This document shows, piece by piece, positions 17,701-25,620 of a stretch of 64,000 nucleotides of DNA (its first letter is position 1; each line of letters opens with the position of its first letter). A program made the position numbers and the translations under genes. The notes under the pieces are model-generated. The model was not told the DNA's origin. It searched no databases and saw nothing but the letters and a program-made list of their open reading frames with translations. Source of the DNA: Pyxidicoccus caerfyrddinensis (GTDB lineage: Bacteria > Myxococcota > Myxococcia > Myxococcales > Myxococcaceae); NCBI RefSeq assembly GCF_010894405.1, contig NZ_JAAIYA010000001.1, forward strand, positions 493,341 through 557,340. The letters run 5' to 3'.

Positions 17701-18317
17701 GTCGTACCCAGGTGCTCGCGGAGGAGCCGCTCGTCAGCGTCGAGCTCGACCAGAAGCACATCGCCTACGGTAAAGGCGCGCTCGCCCTGTATCTGCTCCA
17801 GCAGCGGATGGGCGAGGAAGCGGTGAATCGCGCGCTGCGGCGGTACGTCGACCGGTACCGTTTCACGGTTGCACCCTATCCCCGCTCCGTCGACCTGGTT
17901 GCCTTTCTGCGCGAGGAGGCACAGACGCCAGAGGACCAGGCGCTGATCACGGACTTGTTCGAACGGATCACGCTCTACGACCTCAAGGTGCAGCACCCGA
18001 AGGCCGTGAAGCGGGCGGACGGAAAATGGGACGTCACCGTGCCGGTCGAGGCGAAGAAGCTCTACGCCAACGGCCAGGGCGAGGAGACGGAGGCGCCGCT
18101 CAGTGACCTCATCGAGATCGGCCTCTTCACCTCGGAACCGGGTGGAGGCGCTTTCGACAAGAAGGACGTGATCCGCATGGAGCGGCAGAAGGTGCGCAGC
18201 GGAAAGCAGGTCTTCCGCTTCGTCACGGACACGGAGCCGACCCACGCGGGTATCGACCCGTACAATCTCTACATCGACCGGAATTCCGGCGACAATGTCG
18301 GGCCGGTGACGGGCTGA
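14715..18317 (+). CDS. ABC-2-type permease fused to M1-family aminopeptidase
   Basis: 1200 residues. The first ~600 hold two sets of membrane helices of an ABC-2 permease (for example LVVSLVFLFVGAAFVSNV, and a second block starting FLILLTIAFAFTLPS), joined by a charged linker near 270-310. The C-terminal half is a gluzincin domain: HELAHQWWGH at 937-946 with a downstream Glu in LLYETLAQYSAL (~961) gives the zinc site. The spacing to the Glu is one residue longer than classic HExxH-x18-E, which I recall as normal for this fused family. Role: membrane transporter with an external peptidase, substrate unknown. It is co-transcribed with the ATPase gene. Composition suggests horizontal acquisition with it. 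Confidence 0.9.
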   Translation: MLGQIAAFEFRYQVNSPLFRAVAALCFLAAFGDMAVVKLVTPGGGNVLFNSPHSIIVSHLVVSLVFLFVGAAFVSNVIVRDDQTGFGPIVRSTRIAKFDYLFGRFLGAFAVGALVVATVTLGSWLGTLMPFANQEMLGPNRLSAWAYGYGLFALPNALIISAILFALATATRSTAGTFIGVVGLLFLYLFSQRLMEDQPQLLNFRVLADPLGMSAYMASSRYFTAAELNAGRVPVTDLMLLSRLLWVGVSIALLALAHHRFRFSDRGVSRRQQRKLRRQGAMEAPSSAAGPVTQFTRLAEPRFDSRTALAQFVARAAMEARYIFKSPVFLILLTIAFAFTLPSLWTASGWMGVALHPLTSVSVPIIKASFDTLLIIIATYYGGELVWRERERKIHELIDATPLPAWALMLPKMLGLALVLFTTLLVGMAVGILVQLLKGGVELAPGQYLLWYLLPGGVDVVLIAVLAVFVQALSPSKYAGWGVMVLYIILLFFGPTLGLEHPLFLYGNVPAVPLSDMTGTGNFWTAAWWFRLFWAATAALLLVAVHLLWPRGTEQRLKPRLRQIPARWTGRTGRVTIAATALFVLSGSWIVYNTLIRNDFRTGDSQRYLAEYEKRFFRYAPLPQPVVRHVELDVALYPEEVRAEVRGGYRLVNETESPIESVHVRLMNLDLDLVDIDFPAARLERNDEEFGYRIYRLDAPMQPGEARSFAFRTRREQVGFRASGTETGIAPNGTDLDSLELTPRIGMSDVGLIEEPAARRQYGLPERQPLPRLDDLAATKVIPGGDASWTTADITISTPADQIPIAPGKRVSEQVQDGRRIARFVSDTPIKNFFSILSGRYAVRRQTHAGVEHSVYFHPAHHWNVDRMMTAMRTSIDYYSQAFGPYQFDQARIIETPVYRQGGQAFAHTIPVSETGSFAMDLRDPEAFDMVSMLTAHELAHQWWGHQVLGARMQGAGLLYETLAQYSALMVMKRIQGEDKIRRFLQFQLDRYLSGRRTQVLAEEPLVSVELDQKHIAYGKGALALYLLQQRMGEEAVNRALRRYVDRYRFTVAPYPRSVDLVAFLREEAQTPEDQALITDLFERITLYDLKVQHPKAVKRADGKWDVTVPVEAKKLYANGQGEETEAPLSDLIEIGLFTSEPGGGAFDKKDVIRMERQKVRSGKQVFRFVTDTEPTHAGIDPYNLYIDRNSGDNVGPVTG

Positions 18318-18326
18318 ACCCGGTCC

Positions 18327-18351
18327 GGCTCCCTCACGTGGGGAAGGAGCC
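18327..18351 (+). terminator. Weak hairpin after the ABC/M1 gene
   Basis: GGCTCC pairs with GGAGCC around a 13-base loop, 10 bases after the stop. There is no T-run, so this is a possible terminator only. Confidence 0.3.
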
Positions 18352-18389
18352 AGGGTTGGAGGAGAAGCGCCGGCCGGAAGGACGGCCGC

Positions 18390-19109
18390 TCAGGACATCT
18401 GGAAGACGCGGAGCAGCACGAGCGCGCGCTGCAGGTCGCCGATGACGGAGATCTTCCCCGCACCGAACAGCGCCATGGCCTCGCTCGGGTCGTTGTAGAG
18501 CCGCTGGAAGTCGCTCTCGGAGAGCGCGAGCGAGATATCCGGCGTGGCACGGCCCTCGTACACGGTGGGCTGCGCGCGCGACAGGTCCAGGGTGAAGGTC
18601 CGCACGCCGCTCAGGCGCAGCTCGTACACCCCGCCCAGCGTCCGGGCCTCCTCGGCGTTGCGCTCCAGGGCCGGCTTGAGCCGCTCGAGCAGCAGCGCTT
18701 CCAGGGACAGGTCCACGGCCGCCTCCGTCGCCGTCTTGAAGAAGATGCGGTCCTCCAGCACCAGCGCATCCAGCGCGCAGCCGAGGAAGAACTTGATTGC
18801 ATCCGCGGGCGTCTCGACGATGGGCATGCCCTTGCGGTTGAAGGAGGTATTCAGCAGCACGGAGATGCCAGTGACCGCCTTGAAGTCCTTCAGCAGCCGG
18901 TAGTACGCGGGGGACACGTCCTCGGTCACTGTCTGGATGCGGGCCGAGTTGTCCTGGTGCACCACGCTGGGCAGGCGCGAGCGCCACTCGGGGCGCACCG
19001 GCGCCACCAGGATCATGTACGGGCTGTCGTAGTCGCAGTCGAAGTAGGTGGAGCAGTCCTCCCGCAGCACGGACGGGGCGAAGGGGCGGAAGTCCTCGCG
19101 GAACTTCAC
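18390..19109 (-). pseudogene. 5'-truncated carbamoyltransferase with C-terminal SCP2 domain
   Basis: The 239-codon frame from a GTG at 19109 starts in the middle of the carbamoyltransferase C-terminal domain: KFREDFRPFAPSVL, then VVHQDNSARIQTVTED and LLNTSFNRKGMPIVETP, all standard NodU/CmcH C-domain motifs. The ~450 residues that should precede them, with the Kae1-like catalytic domain, are absent. The last ~95 residues (ELRLSGVRTFTLDL … GAGKISVIGDLQRAL) form an SCP2 sterol-carrier-like domain, a natural fusion in myxobacterial carbamoyltransferases. Upstream in-frame codons extend only a few residues before homology ends. Without the catalytic domain it is almost certainly inactive. Confidence 0.75.
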
Positions 19110-19412
19110 CTTCGGTTGCGCCGGTTCCGCGACGACATGAACGCGGAGCTCCGCCGCAACGGCGGCTCGTACACGCTGCGCGTGCAGTAACGAGCACGAA
19201 GAGGCCGGAGCGGGTGCGCGCCCTCGTGGGGCTGCCCCGCCTCACGCAGGCGTCCCGTCCGACGCCCGGCGTCCGGCCGGAGGCGTCCTGGGTGAGCAGC
19301 GGCGAGGGCTGGAGGCCCCTGCCCGGGAACTGCTCCCACGAAATGCAAAAGAATTCCCCACGTCCCATCCCCCTGGAGAGCACCGCTAGCAGCCGCTCCG
19401 AGGGGGAGTGAC
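19110..19412. other. Deletion junction and gene-end scrap, otherwise empty
   Basis: On the plus strand, about 19115-19190 reads RFRDDMNAELRRNGGSYTLR and reaches a stop, looking like the last residues of an unidentified gene facing the truncated carbamoyltransferase. The two fragments abut near 19112, consistent with a deletion that fused two loci. From 19190 to 19400 I see only the AGGGGGAG ribosome-binding site of the next gene. Confidence 0.35.
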
Positions 19413-22277
19413 ATGGGCATCCAAAAAAGTACCAGCGCGGCCACCACCAACCGCGTCATGACGACCCGTCAGCCGGAGGCCGTCCCCGTCCGTCCCGGGA
19501 CGGCCCCCCTCCCCCAGTCGTCGCGGACGCCCCGCTCCCTCCTCGAGCAGGACAGCTTCAGCTTCAAGCCCCAGCCGCGCGGCCCCGACCTCACGGGAGC
19601 AGAGCGCACGGTGCCGCTGATGGAGTCCCAGCCCTCCTCCATGGCGATGCGGGCCGTGGGCCTGGGCCCCGTGAAGACGCCGCCCACCGGGGGCGGCGTC
19701 ACCATTCCCTTCCGCATCCGGCTGGGCCACCTGACACCGCAGCAGCGGCAGGAGCTCACGCCCCGGGAGCTGCTCATCCAGTTGGGCATGCAGTACCACA
19801 AGGTGGACCGGGCGCAGGCCGAGGCCATGGTGAACACCGGGCAGCTCAGCTGGAAGGGCAAGGAGCCCACGCTCACCGCGGCGGACCGCAACGCCCCCTT
19901 CTACGAAGTCCCCCTCACCGATTACACGCTCCAGGCGATGAGCGACGCGGATGCGAAGGAGTCGGACTCGCTCTTCAACGGGCTGCCGCCGGGGGACCAG
20001 AAGCGCCTCAAGGGCGAGGCCATGAAGGAGTTCGAGTCCCGGACCCGTGGCACCTACCGGCCGACGTCTCCCCAGGACCGGGACTACCTCAAGTCCATCC
20101 AGCGCGACCTCCTCCTCAAGGAGCTCTTCCAGCAACTGCCCGAGCATGTCCGCGAGGTCCTCTTCAAGGAAGGCGCTCCGGCCCCCAAGGACGCCGCGGC
20201 CGCCCTGCGTGCCGGTCAGGCGCTGGCGAAGCTCTCGCCCTTGGAGCTGGCCGACTACCTGAGCAAGGTCACCGGCACCACCTCCGACTGGGGCGCGCTG
20301 GAGAAGTCCGTCGACACGTACCTGGCCCAGCGTACGGAGCGGCTGCAGGAGCTGGAGAAGCTCCAGGGCCTGTCCAAGAGGCTGGACGGCCTGGGGGCCC
20401 TCTACACCGAGCTCAAGGCCCTCCGGAACCTGGAGAAATATCCCGTCTCGCCTGAAGACGGCCCTTCGCTCACGCGGCACCTGAATGAAATCGATGCGAA
20501 GAAGGCCAACCTCACCGCCGAGCTCCAACGGCAGGGCATCTCCGGCATCCCGGAGTTCGAGACCCTGCTCCGCGACTACCGGTCGGCCTTCGAGAAGGAG
20601 ACGGTGTCGGTGGCCAAGGACCTGATGGGCCGGACCGACCACGCCCTCTACGAGCTGCAGAACAAGTACCGCGACCCCGCGGTGACCCAGGACCTCTACC
20701 AGCGGCTGTCGAAGGCGCGCGAGTACGAGGCGAAGGCGGTCGAAGCGGAGCGCTCGTCGGCCAACCTGCAGCTGGGAGCGGATTCCCCGAGCATGCAGCC
20801 GCCCCAGGTGCGGCAGCAGCAACAGGAGCTCCGCAACGAAGCAGCGTCCTGGCGCGCGAAGGCGCGGCAGGAGGCGGCGCAGCTCACCCGGGACCACCCC
20901 ATCCTCCGCGACGAGAAGCTGAAGCTGCGCGACCTGGTCCAGGCCCCGCCCGAGCGCATCCAGTCCCTCATCCAGGAGCACCTGGCCGAGCGCCGGCAGA
21001 ACATCCAAGACACCCGCGCGAACATCGCGTCGAACCCGGACCTCATCTACGGGTTCGACGTGCTGCTGAGCACCTCCAAGCAGGTCCAGAACATCCAGCC
21101 CGGCTCCGTGCAGGACATGCTCATCCAGGACCGGGACGCGGAGCTGAAGTTCGACAAGTTCCTCGTCGACGCGGGCCTGTCCGCGCTGGGGCTCGCGGCC
21201 GGCATGCTGTCGGGAGGCACCGCCCTGCTGCCCCTCATCGCCGCGGCGAGCATCGGCGGCGTCCAGGTCATGCGCGAGGTCCAGGACTACAAGGTCCAGG
21301 ACGCGGCCTACGGCGCGGGGATGCAGGAGGTGGATCCGTCGTTGGCCGGGGTGGCGCTGGCCGTCGTGGGCGCGGGCTTCGACCTGCTCGCCGCCGGCCC
21401 CATCTTCGACGCGGTCAAGGCCTTCCGGGCGTCGCGCGTGCGCGACCTGGCGAAGCTGGAGAAGGACCTGAAGGCCGTTCCCAACATCAGCGACGACCTG
21501 GTCAAGCGCCTGATGGACGTGGAGCGCAAGGGGATGTCCATGCCCCAGGCCACCCGGGACGTCGACACCGCCGTGAGGGACATCCGCGCCGCGGGGGCGC
21601 AGTTCCGGGACGACGCCATCAGCGCGGGGGAACTCAAGGCCAAGCTCCTGAAGGCCGTGGACGACGTGGGGGGAGACCCGCGCATCCGGGCGCGGCTGGA
21701 GTTGCTACACCCCCAGCTCGTCAGCAAGGTATTCCAGGACCCGTGGCCGCTGATGAACGCGCTGGCGGCCAAAGATCCTCAGCGCACGAAGCAACTGCTG
21801 GAGGTGCTCGATCGGCTGCCGGTGGGCAGCAAGTACGAAACCATCGACCTGCCAGGGGCCATGCGCAAGGCGCTGAGCCAGCCGCCCACCGGCAACGGCG
21901 AGCAGGTCGTGGACCCGGCGATGATAAGGAAGCTCTTCCGCGACAAGTTCGGTACGGAGGAAGTCGTCGTCCAGCGGGGCATCCGGATCCCCAAGGGGGC
22001 GGAGGTCCAGGGCTCCGTCGCGAACAAGGACGGGCAGATGGTGGTCGTCAACAACATGTCCGCCGCGAAGCAGTACGCGCGACAGGCACCAGGGCTCGAG
22101 CGCGGCCCCCTGGACACGGACGAGATGGTCGTCGTCGAGTTCCGCATCCGCCCCGAACACATCCGCAAGGACATGTACGGGTCGATGGAGCACCTCATCT
22201 TGAAGCCGGACGTGGACATCATGAAGCTCCCGGGCTTCCGGGTGGTCTCTCGCGAGCCGTACTTCCCGGAGAAGTAG
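19413..22277 (+). CDS. Large helical toxin-like protein with membrane segments and possible ADP-ribosyltransferase C-terminus
   Basis: 954 residues, ATG at 19413 with GGGGGAG upstream. Residues 1-100 are proline-rich and disordered; 100-560 are charged helices (likely coiled coil, e.g. RLQELEKLQGLSKRLDGLG). Around 585-670 are two hydrophobic blocks (LSALGLAAGMLSGGTALLPL and LAGVALAVVGAGFDLLA). The last ~100 residues have an R…S…E arrangement, VVQRGIRI (Arg855), NNMSAAKQYA (Ser883) and SMEHLILKP (Glu926), that resembles the R-S-E class of ADP-ribosyltransferase toxins. The overall plan of a translocation region plus a C-terminal catalytic tip fits a delivered effector. No signal peptide and no obvious immunity gene are present, and the ART reading is an inference from motif order only. 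Confidence 0.6.
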   Translation: MGIQKSTSAATTNRVMTTRQPEAVPVRPGTAPLPQSSRTPRSLLEQDSFSFKPQPRGPDLTGAERTVPLMESQPSSMAMRAVGLGPVKTPPTGGGVTIPFRIRLGHLTPQQRQELTPRELLIQLGMQYHKVDRAQAEAMVNTGQLSWKGKEPTLTAADRNAPFYEVPLTDYTLQAMSDADAKESDSLFNGLPPGDQKRLKGEAMKEFESRTRGTYRPTSPQDRDYLKSIQRDLLLKELFQQLPEHVREVLFKEGAPAPKDAAAALRAGQALAKLSPLELADYLSKVTGTTSDWGALEKSVDTYLAQRTERLQELEKLQGLSKRLDGLGALYTELKALRNLEKYPVSPEDGPSLTRHLNEIDAKKANLTAELQRQGISGIPEFETLLRDYRSAFEKETVSVAKDLMGRTDHALYELQNKYRDPAVTQDLYQRLSKAREYEAKAVEAERSSANLQLGADSPSMQPPQVRQQQQELRNEAASWRAKARQEAAQLTRDHPILRDEKLKLRDLVQAPPERIQSLIQEHLAERRQNIQDTRANIASNPDLIYGFDVLLSTSKQVQNIQPGSVQDMLIQDRDAELKFDKFLVDAGLSALGLAAGMLSGGTALLPLIAAASIGGVQVMREVQDYKVQDAAYGAGMQEVDPSLAGVALAVVGAGFDLLAAGPIFDAVKAFRASRVRDLAKLEKDLKAVPNISDDLVKRLMDVERKGMSMPQATRDVDTAVRDIRAAGAQFRDDAISAGELKAKLLKAVDDVGGDPRIRARLELLHPQLVSKVFQDPWPLMNALAAKDPQRTKQLLEVLDRLPVGSKYETIDLPGAMRKALSQPPTGNGEQVVDPAMIRKLFRDKFGTEEVVVQRGIRIPKGAEVQGSVANKDGQMVVVNNMSAAKQYARQAPGLERGPLDTDEMVVVEFRIRPEHIRKDMYGSMEHLILKPDVDIMKLPGFRVVSREPYFPEK

Positions 22278-22399
22278 TCCCGGGTCCGCTCGCGAGCAGG
22301 AAGCGGGTGATACGGTCCGACAGCCACCGTCGGAAGGCATCCGTCGTCGGAGGGCAGTGCTGGCAGTCCGGGATGGGCTCCGCTCCAGCACCGCCACCT

Positions 22400-22427
22400 C
22401 TCAACATGGCCTCCATCCCGCCAATGC
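22400..22427 (+). promoter_or_regulatory. 28-bp repeated motif, copy 2
   Basis: It matches the site at 2803-2830 in 25 of 28 bases and has the same GG-N10-GC spacing. It lies 19 bases before the ATG of a short TIGR02996-type ORF, a position compatible with a promoter. Confidence 0.4.
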
Positions 22428-22445
22428 GCATGCGAGAGTCGCCGC

Positions 22446-22571
22446 ATGAACGGGAGCGACTGGGGCGAGCTGGAGCACGCACTGGTGACATCGTGGGACG
22501 TGGATACGCTCGCGGTCTACGCGGACCACCTCCAGCAACGCGGAGACCCCAGGACCCGACAGTCCGCCTGA
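22446..22571 (+). CDS. TIGR02996-domain mini-ORF or fragment
   Basis: 41 residues, MNGSDWGELEHALVTSWDVD then TLAVYADHLQQRGDPR. The end matches the conserved core of the TIGR02996 domain (…YADWLLERGDPRG), which is common at the N-terminus of myxobacterial proteins, usually followed by leucine-rich or other repeats. Here it stops after TRQSA. Either the gene was truncated by a stop or the rest was deleted when the accessory region to the right was assembled. The upstream repeat suggests it was once a normally expressed gene. Confidence 0.5.
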   Translation: MNGSDWGELEHALVTSWDVDTLAVYADHLQQRGDPRTRQSA

Positions 22572-22595
22572 GCGCCAGCAGGGTGGCTCATCTCC

Positions 22596-23015
22596 TCATT
22601 GCAGTACGACCGCGACCGTGTTGGTCGTGCAGTAGGGGAAGCCGCTTGGGTAGTAATAAAACGTGGCATAGCGGAGGTAGGTCCCGCTAGCTCCGCCTGC
22701 CGGGGGATTCTGGTAGCCAGTCAGCTCTGAATTCCAAAAGCCGAAGGTGCCAGGATAGGTTTCACCGCTCGATGGAAGATCGGGGCCGTAGAACACAACG
22801 GTGAACCGCTGGTAGACCCCCTGATAGCCCGGCGGAAACGGGCCAGGACTCGGATAAAAAGGAATATTGATGTCATAGCTGAAGAACTGGCCACGCAAGA
22901 CATAGGACGACGGGCTGACATTGAGTGAGCAGTCGTAAGAGTCATCCGCGCGCGAATGGCTCGCTGCGAGCGCTGATACCAACACGACAGCGGCCAGCAT
23001 TGTCTTAGCCTTCAT
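22596..23015 (-). CDS. Small secreted protein of unknown function
   Basis: 139 residues with a clear Sec signal (MKAKTMLAAVVLVSALAASH SRA, cleavage near Ala-Asp), then an aromatic, beta-rich body (YVLRGQFFSYDINIPFYPSP, YLRYATFYYYPSG) with two cysteines (Cys29-ish and the late YCTTN) that may pair. GAGGAG stands 8 bases before the ATG. GC is noticeably lower than the genome norm, consistent with the accessory nature of this stretch. I do not recognise the family. Confidence 0.65.
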   Translation of the reverse strand: MKAKTMLAAVVLVSALAASHSRADDSYDCSLNVSPSSYVLRGQFFSYDINIPFYPSPGPFPPGYQGVYQRFTVVFYGPDLPSSGETYPGTFGFWNSELTGYQNPPAGGASGTYLRYATFYYYPSGFPYCTTNTVAVVLQ

Positions 23016-23219
23016 TTCAGTTTCTCCTCATGAGAGAGACTTCATGAATATCGTCCACACTCTTCCGACAGATCCTCACGGCGATACAAGTGATCATACT
23101 TGTCTTTCACGCCAAGTAAACGTGAATCACGACTAAGCGAGAAATCCGAATCATCTTGAGAGTGCTCGAAGATGGGCTCAGTCGGTCCTGAGCGTCGCCC
23201 GCTCCGGTGGACAGGTTGG

Positions 23220-23720
23220 CTACGCGGCCCGCCTCTGCACCTCAGCCGCTCGCTCGTACTCGGCGGGGCTGACATAGCCGAGTGAGGAGTGAAGGCGCCT
23301 GCGGTTGTAGAACACCTCCATGTACTCGAACAGCGCGAGCTTCGCCTCCTCGCGCGTCCGGAAGCTGCGCGTGTGGACGAGTTCCATCTTCAATCTGCTG
23401 AAGAAGCTCTCGACCACAGCGTTGTCCTAGCAGTTGCCCTTGCGACTCATCGAGCAGGTGATGCCGCGCTCGGTCAGCCGCGCCTGGTAGTCCTCACTGA
23501 CTCCCCCTGTCGGAGTGGTGCCGAGCAGGGGGTAATGGTGCCGTCGTGGTTGCGCGGGCCCAGCACCCGGCGGGCACGGCCCGATGCCAGCAGCCCTGCC
23601 TCGCGCATCAGCCGCAGGCAACGGGCCTTCGAGGTGCGTATGTCCTGAGCGCGAAGCTGGGCCCATACATTGCAGTGCCCCTCGCCCAGAAACGGGAAGG
23701 CGGTCAGCACGCTGCGGATG
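23220..23720 (-). mobile_element. IS3-family transposase remnant (orfB, internally deleted, with stop)
   Basis: On the minus strand the 5' part reads AIRSVLTAFPFLGEGHCNVW then LRLMREAGLLASGRA … HDGTIT, the HTH_21 region of IS3 OrfB. The 3' part reads SEDYQARLTERGITCSMSRKGNC, a TAG, then DNAVVESFFSRLKMELVH and FYNRRRLHSSLGYVSPAEYE, the end of the rve integrase domain including the catalytic Glu region. Most of the DDE core between HDGTIT and EDYQ is missing, and the in-frame TAG interrupts what remains. It is inactive. Confidence 0.85.
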
Positions 23721-23872
23721 GCTGTCAGCACGAGCACGGCGAAGTCGAACCGCCGTGTGGCAGCGACGAGAGACTCGATCGTTCCGTCCCCAAGGTCGAA
23801 GACACCTTCGTCCCAGGTCTGCACGTGTGCCTCCCGCGCGAGGTGAGCACTCAACGCGGCTGCCACCAAGCG
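23721..23872 (-). pseudogene. Fragment of a TIR-like (PF10137-type) defence effector gene
   Basis: About 50 codons read RRRLVAAALSAHLAREAHVQ, TWDEGVFDLGDGTIESLV and AATRRFDFAVLVLT. This matches the middle of the TIR-like domain found in CBASS/Pycsar-type effectors (pattern: A.aiq..L…v..W..GVF.l…tie.Lv…FDFAvlvlt.DD). It is cut on the right by an IS701 piece and on the left by the IS3 remnant exactly after VLT, where the family would continue PDD. It is a relic of a lost anti-phage system. Confidence 0.6.
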
Positions 23873-24003
23873 TCGTCTAGCAGCAGCCCCAGCAGGTACT
23901 GCTCCAAAGCGCGGCGTCGTTTCTGCCGCCCCATGCCGGCCACTATCGACTCGATGTACTCGCGCAGTTCCGAGTCCCGCTTGCGTATCTGTGCAGGGGT
24001 CAT
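23873..24003 (-). mobile_element. IS701-type transposase N-terminal fragment
   Basis: From an ATG at 24003 the frame reads MTPAQIRKRDSELREYIESI then VAGMGRQKRRRALEQYLLGL and LLD, the conserved beginning of IS701-family DDE transposases (…QYLRGLLLDG). It then runs into the TIR-like fragment and stops at 23851. Only ~43 of several hundred codons remain. Confidence 0.65.
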
Positions 24004-24059
24004 CCTACCCGCAAAAGCCGAGCACATTCCGGGGGCTCTACACAGCCAACCAAGTAGTA

Positions 24060-25370
24060 CTACTGCTCCGACAATAACTCGAACGGCGCGAGCACTTTTT
24101 TTGCGTCGTCGTGTGAGAGCCCGAGCGCAGTGCAGATGCGTTGAGCCTGTCCGCGCGTGCTGTCGAGATCGCCAACAGCGGTGGGGTGCGCATCAATGAC
24201 ACGCTGATATTGCGCAGCCGCCTCTGCGACATTGCGTTGCAGAAGGTGAACCTCCGCGAGTGTGCAAGCCGCCCACAAGTCCTGCCCGTCTGTCGCACTC
24301 TTCACCAAGGGTAGCACTTCGCCGGCAAGGCGCGCCGCCTCGTCCAGTTCGTTGAGAAAGAGCGATTTGGCGGCCGCATTGATGCCGGTGTAGTAGCTCT
24401 TGGTATCGCTCTGGAACGCAGTGCGGTACAGCTCCCGCGATTTGCGGAGGTGGAGGGTTTTTCCCGATTCTTGATACAGGCCGTCCCACGCCGCCGCGAG
24501 GATGCCGAGAGTTTCAGGGTCCTGATGTCCGGCAGCCTTGAGCTCCGAGAGTACGTCGATCGCCTCCTGGTAGCGTTTGAGTCGGCGCAATGCGAGTCCT
24601 TCGAGCTGGACCACGCGGATCGATTGAGGGAAATGGGCCCGGGCATGCTCGAGCACGGTACGGGCGTTCTCGTACTCCTTCATCGAAATCAGTCCCTGCG
24701 CTGCGGCGAGCACGGGCCCAGGGGAAGCGAGCAGTCCCGGATGGGCGGATGTGCTAAACTCGAGCAGACGTGCTGCGTTCCCGGCTTCGATTGCGCCGAG
24801 GATTGCGGTCAGAGCTTTTCTCGTATGCTCGTCGACTTCCTGTGCACGACGCACAGCACCGGGATCGAGCGGTATGCCGCGCATGCCGCACATCAATCTC
24901 AGGAGACTTACTCCGCGCGGTCCTTCCGGGCTGTCGCCGAAATCGACATAGAGATCGCTGCGCGCAAACAGCGGAAGATCCGCCGCGTCGAGCTTTGCAA
25001 AGACATAGTGGAACGTGCCGGACGTATCCTTGAGAGTGCGCATTGACTGCCGCTCACGCTTGCACCATTCCGAATCGTTCGTACGGCGCGACCAGAGAAT
25101 AACGCCCGACGAACTCGCCTCGAGCGAGTCGCTGAGCGAAGTCTCCAAGTTGGCACCAGGGACGAGATCGTACTGGTCGAGGAAAGGCTCCCAGCCCGCG
25201 AGCTTGAGCACGTCGTAGAGCACCATCGCCCAAGCGCGATCGGAAGAGCGGTAGCTGATGAAGACGTCGTAGGTGTTGCTGCCGCGCTCCGGCGGCTTGG
25301 GGGCGAACTGCAGCCATTGCTGCTGGTGCTGCGCCTGCTGCCGTCGGCGCTCGTCCATTGCGTCATTCAT
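24060..25370 (-). CDS. TIR-domain protein with C-terminal TPR sensor-like region
   Basis: 436 residues from the ATG at 25370 (GGGGAGG upstream); a longer in-frame start exists but lacks such a site. Residues ~33-165 are a TIR domain: YDVFISYRSSDRAWA, then GVILWSRRTNDSEWCKRE, where Glu106 in WCKRE aligns with the catalytic Glu of SARM1-type NADases (WVHKE). Residues ~200-430 are TPR-like helices (YENARTVLEHARAHFPQS, YQEAIDVLSELKAAGHQDPE), matching the 'TPR-S'/TRAFs-binding module that prokaryotic conflict-system surveys found fused to TIR. Likely role: NAD-depleting effector triggered by a signal read by the TPR part. GC is lower than the core genome, and it sits beside relics of other defence and IS genes. 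Confidence 0.8.
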   Translation of the reverse strand: MNDAMDERRRQQAQHQQQWLQFAPKPPERGSNTYDVFISYRSSDRAWAMVLYDVLKLAGWEPFLDQYDLVPGANLETSLSDSLEASSSGVILWSRRTNDSEWCKRERQSMRTLKDTSGTFHYVFAKLDAADLPLFARSDLYVDFGDSPEGPRGVSLLRLMCGMRGIPLDPGAVRRAQEVDEHTRKALTAILGAIEAGNAARLLEFSTSAHPGLLASPGPVLAAAQGLISMKEYENARTVLEHARAHFPQSIRVVQLEGLALRRLKRYQEAIDVLSELKAAGHQDPETLGILAAAWDGLYQESGKTLHLRKSRELYRTAFQSDTKSYYTGINAAAKSLFLNELDEAARLAGEVLPLVKSATDGQDLWAACTLAEVHLLQRNVAEAAAQYQRVIDAHPTAVGDLDSTRGQAQRICTALGLSHDDAKKVLAPFELLSEQ

Positions 25371-25620
25371 GATTCCTCCCCATCGCGTGCGAGCGCGTTC
25401 TACGCCCATCGAGCAACGAAGCCATCATGCCACAACGTGACGGAGCCGGTGTGGAGGCCAACCAGCATATGATTTGAAATGACCATGAGGTACGCGCACC
25501 TGTCGCCCGAGGCGAGGAAGCGCGCGGTGCAGGAGTTGGATCGACCTGTCCCCCAGCCGCGCGCCGCTCCGGGATAGGGACGCCAGAGGGACACACTGAA
25601 TGCCCATGATCACACGAGGG

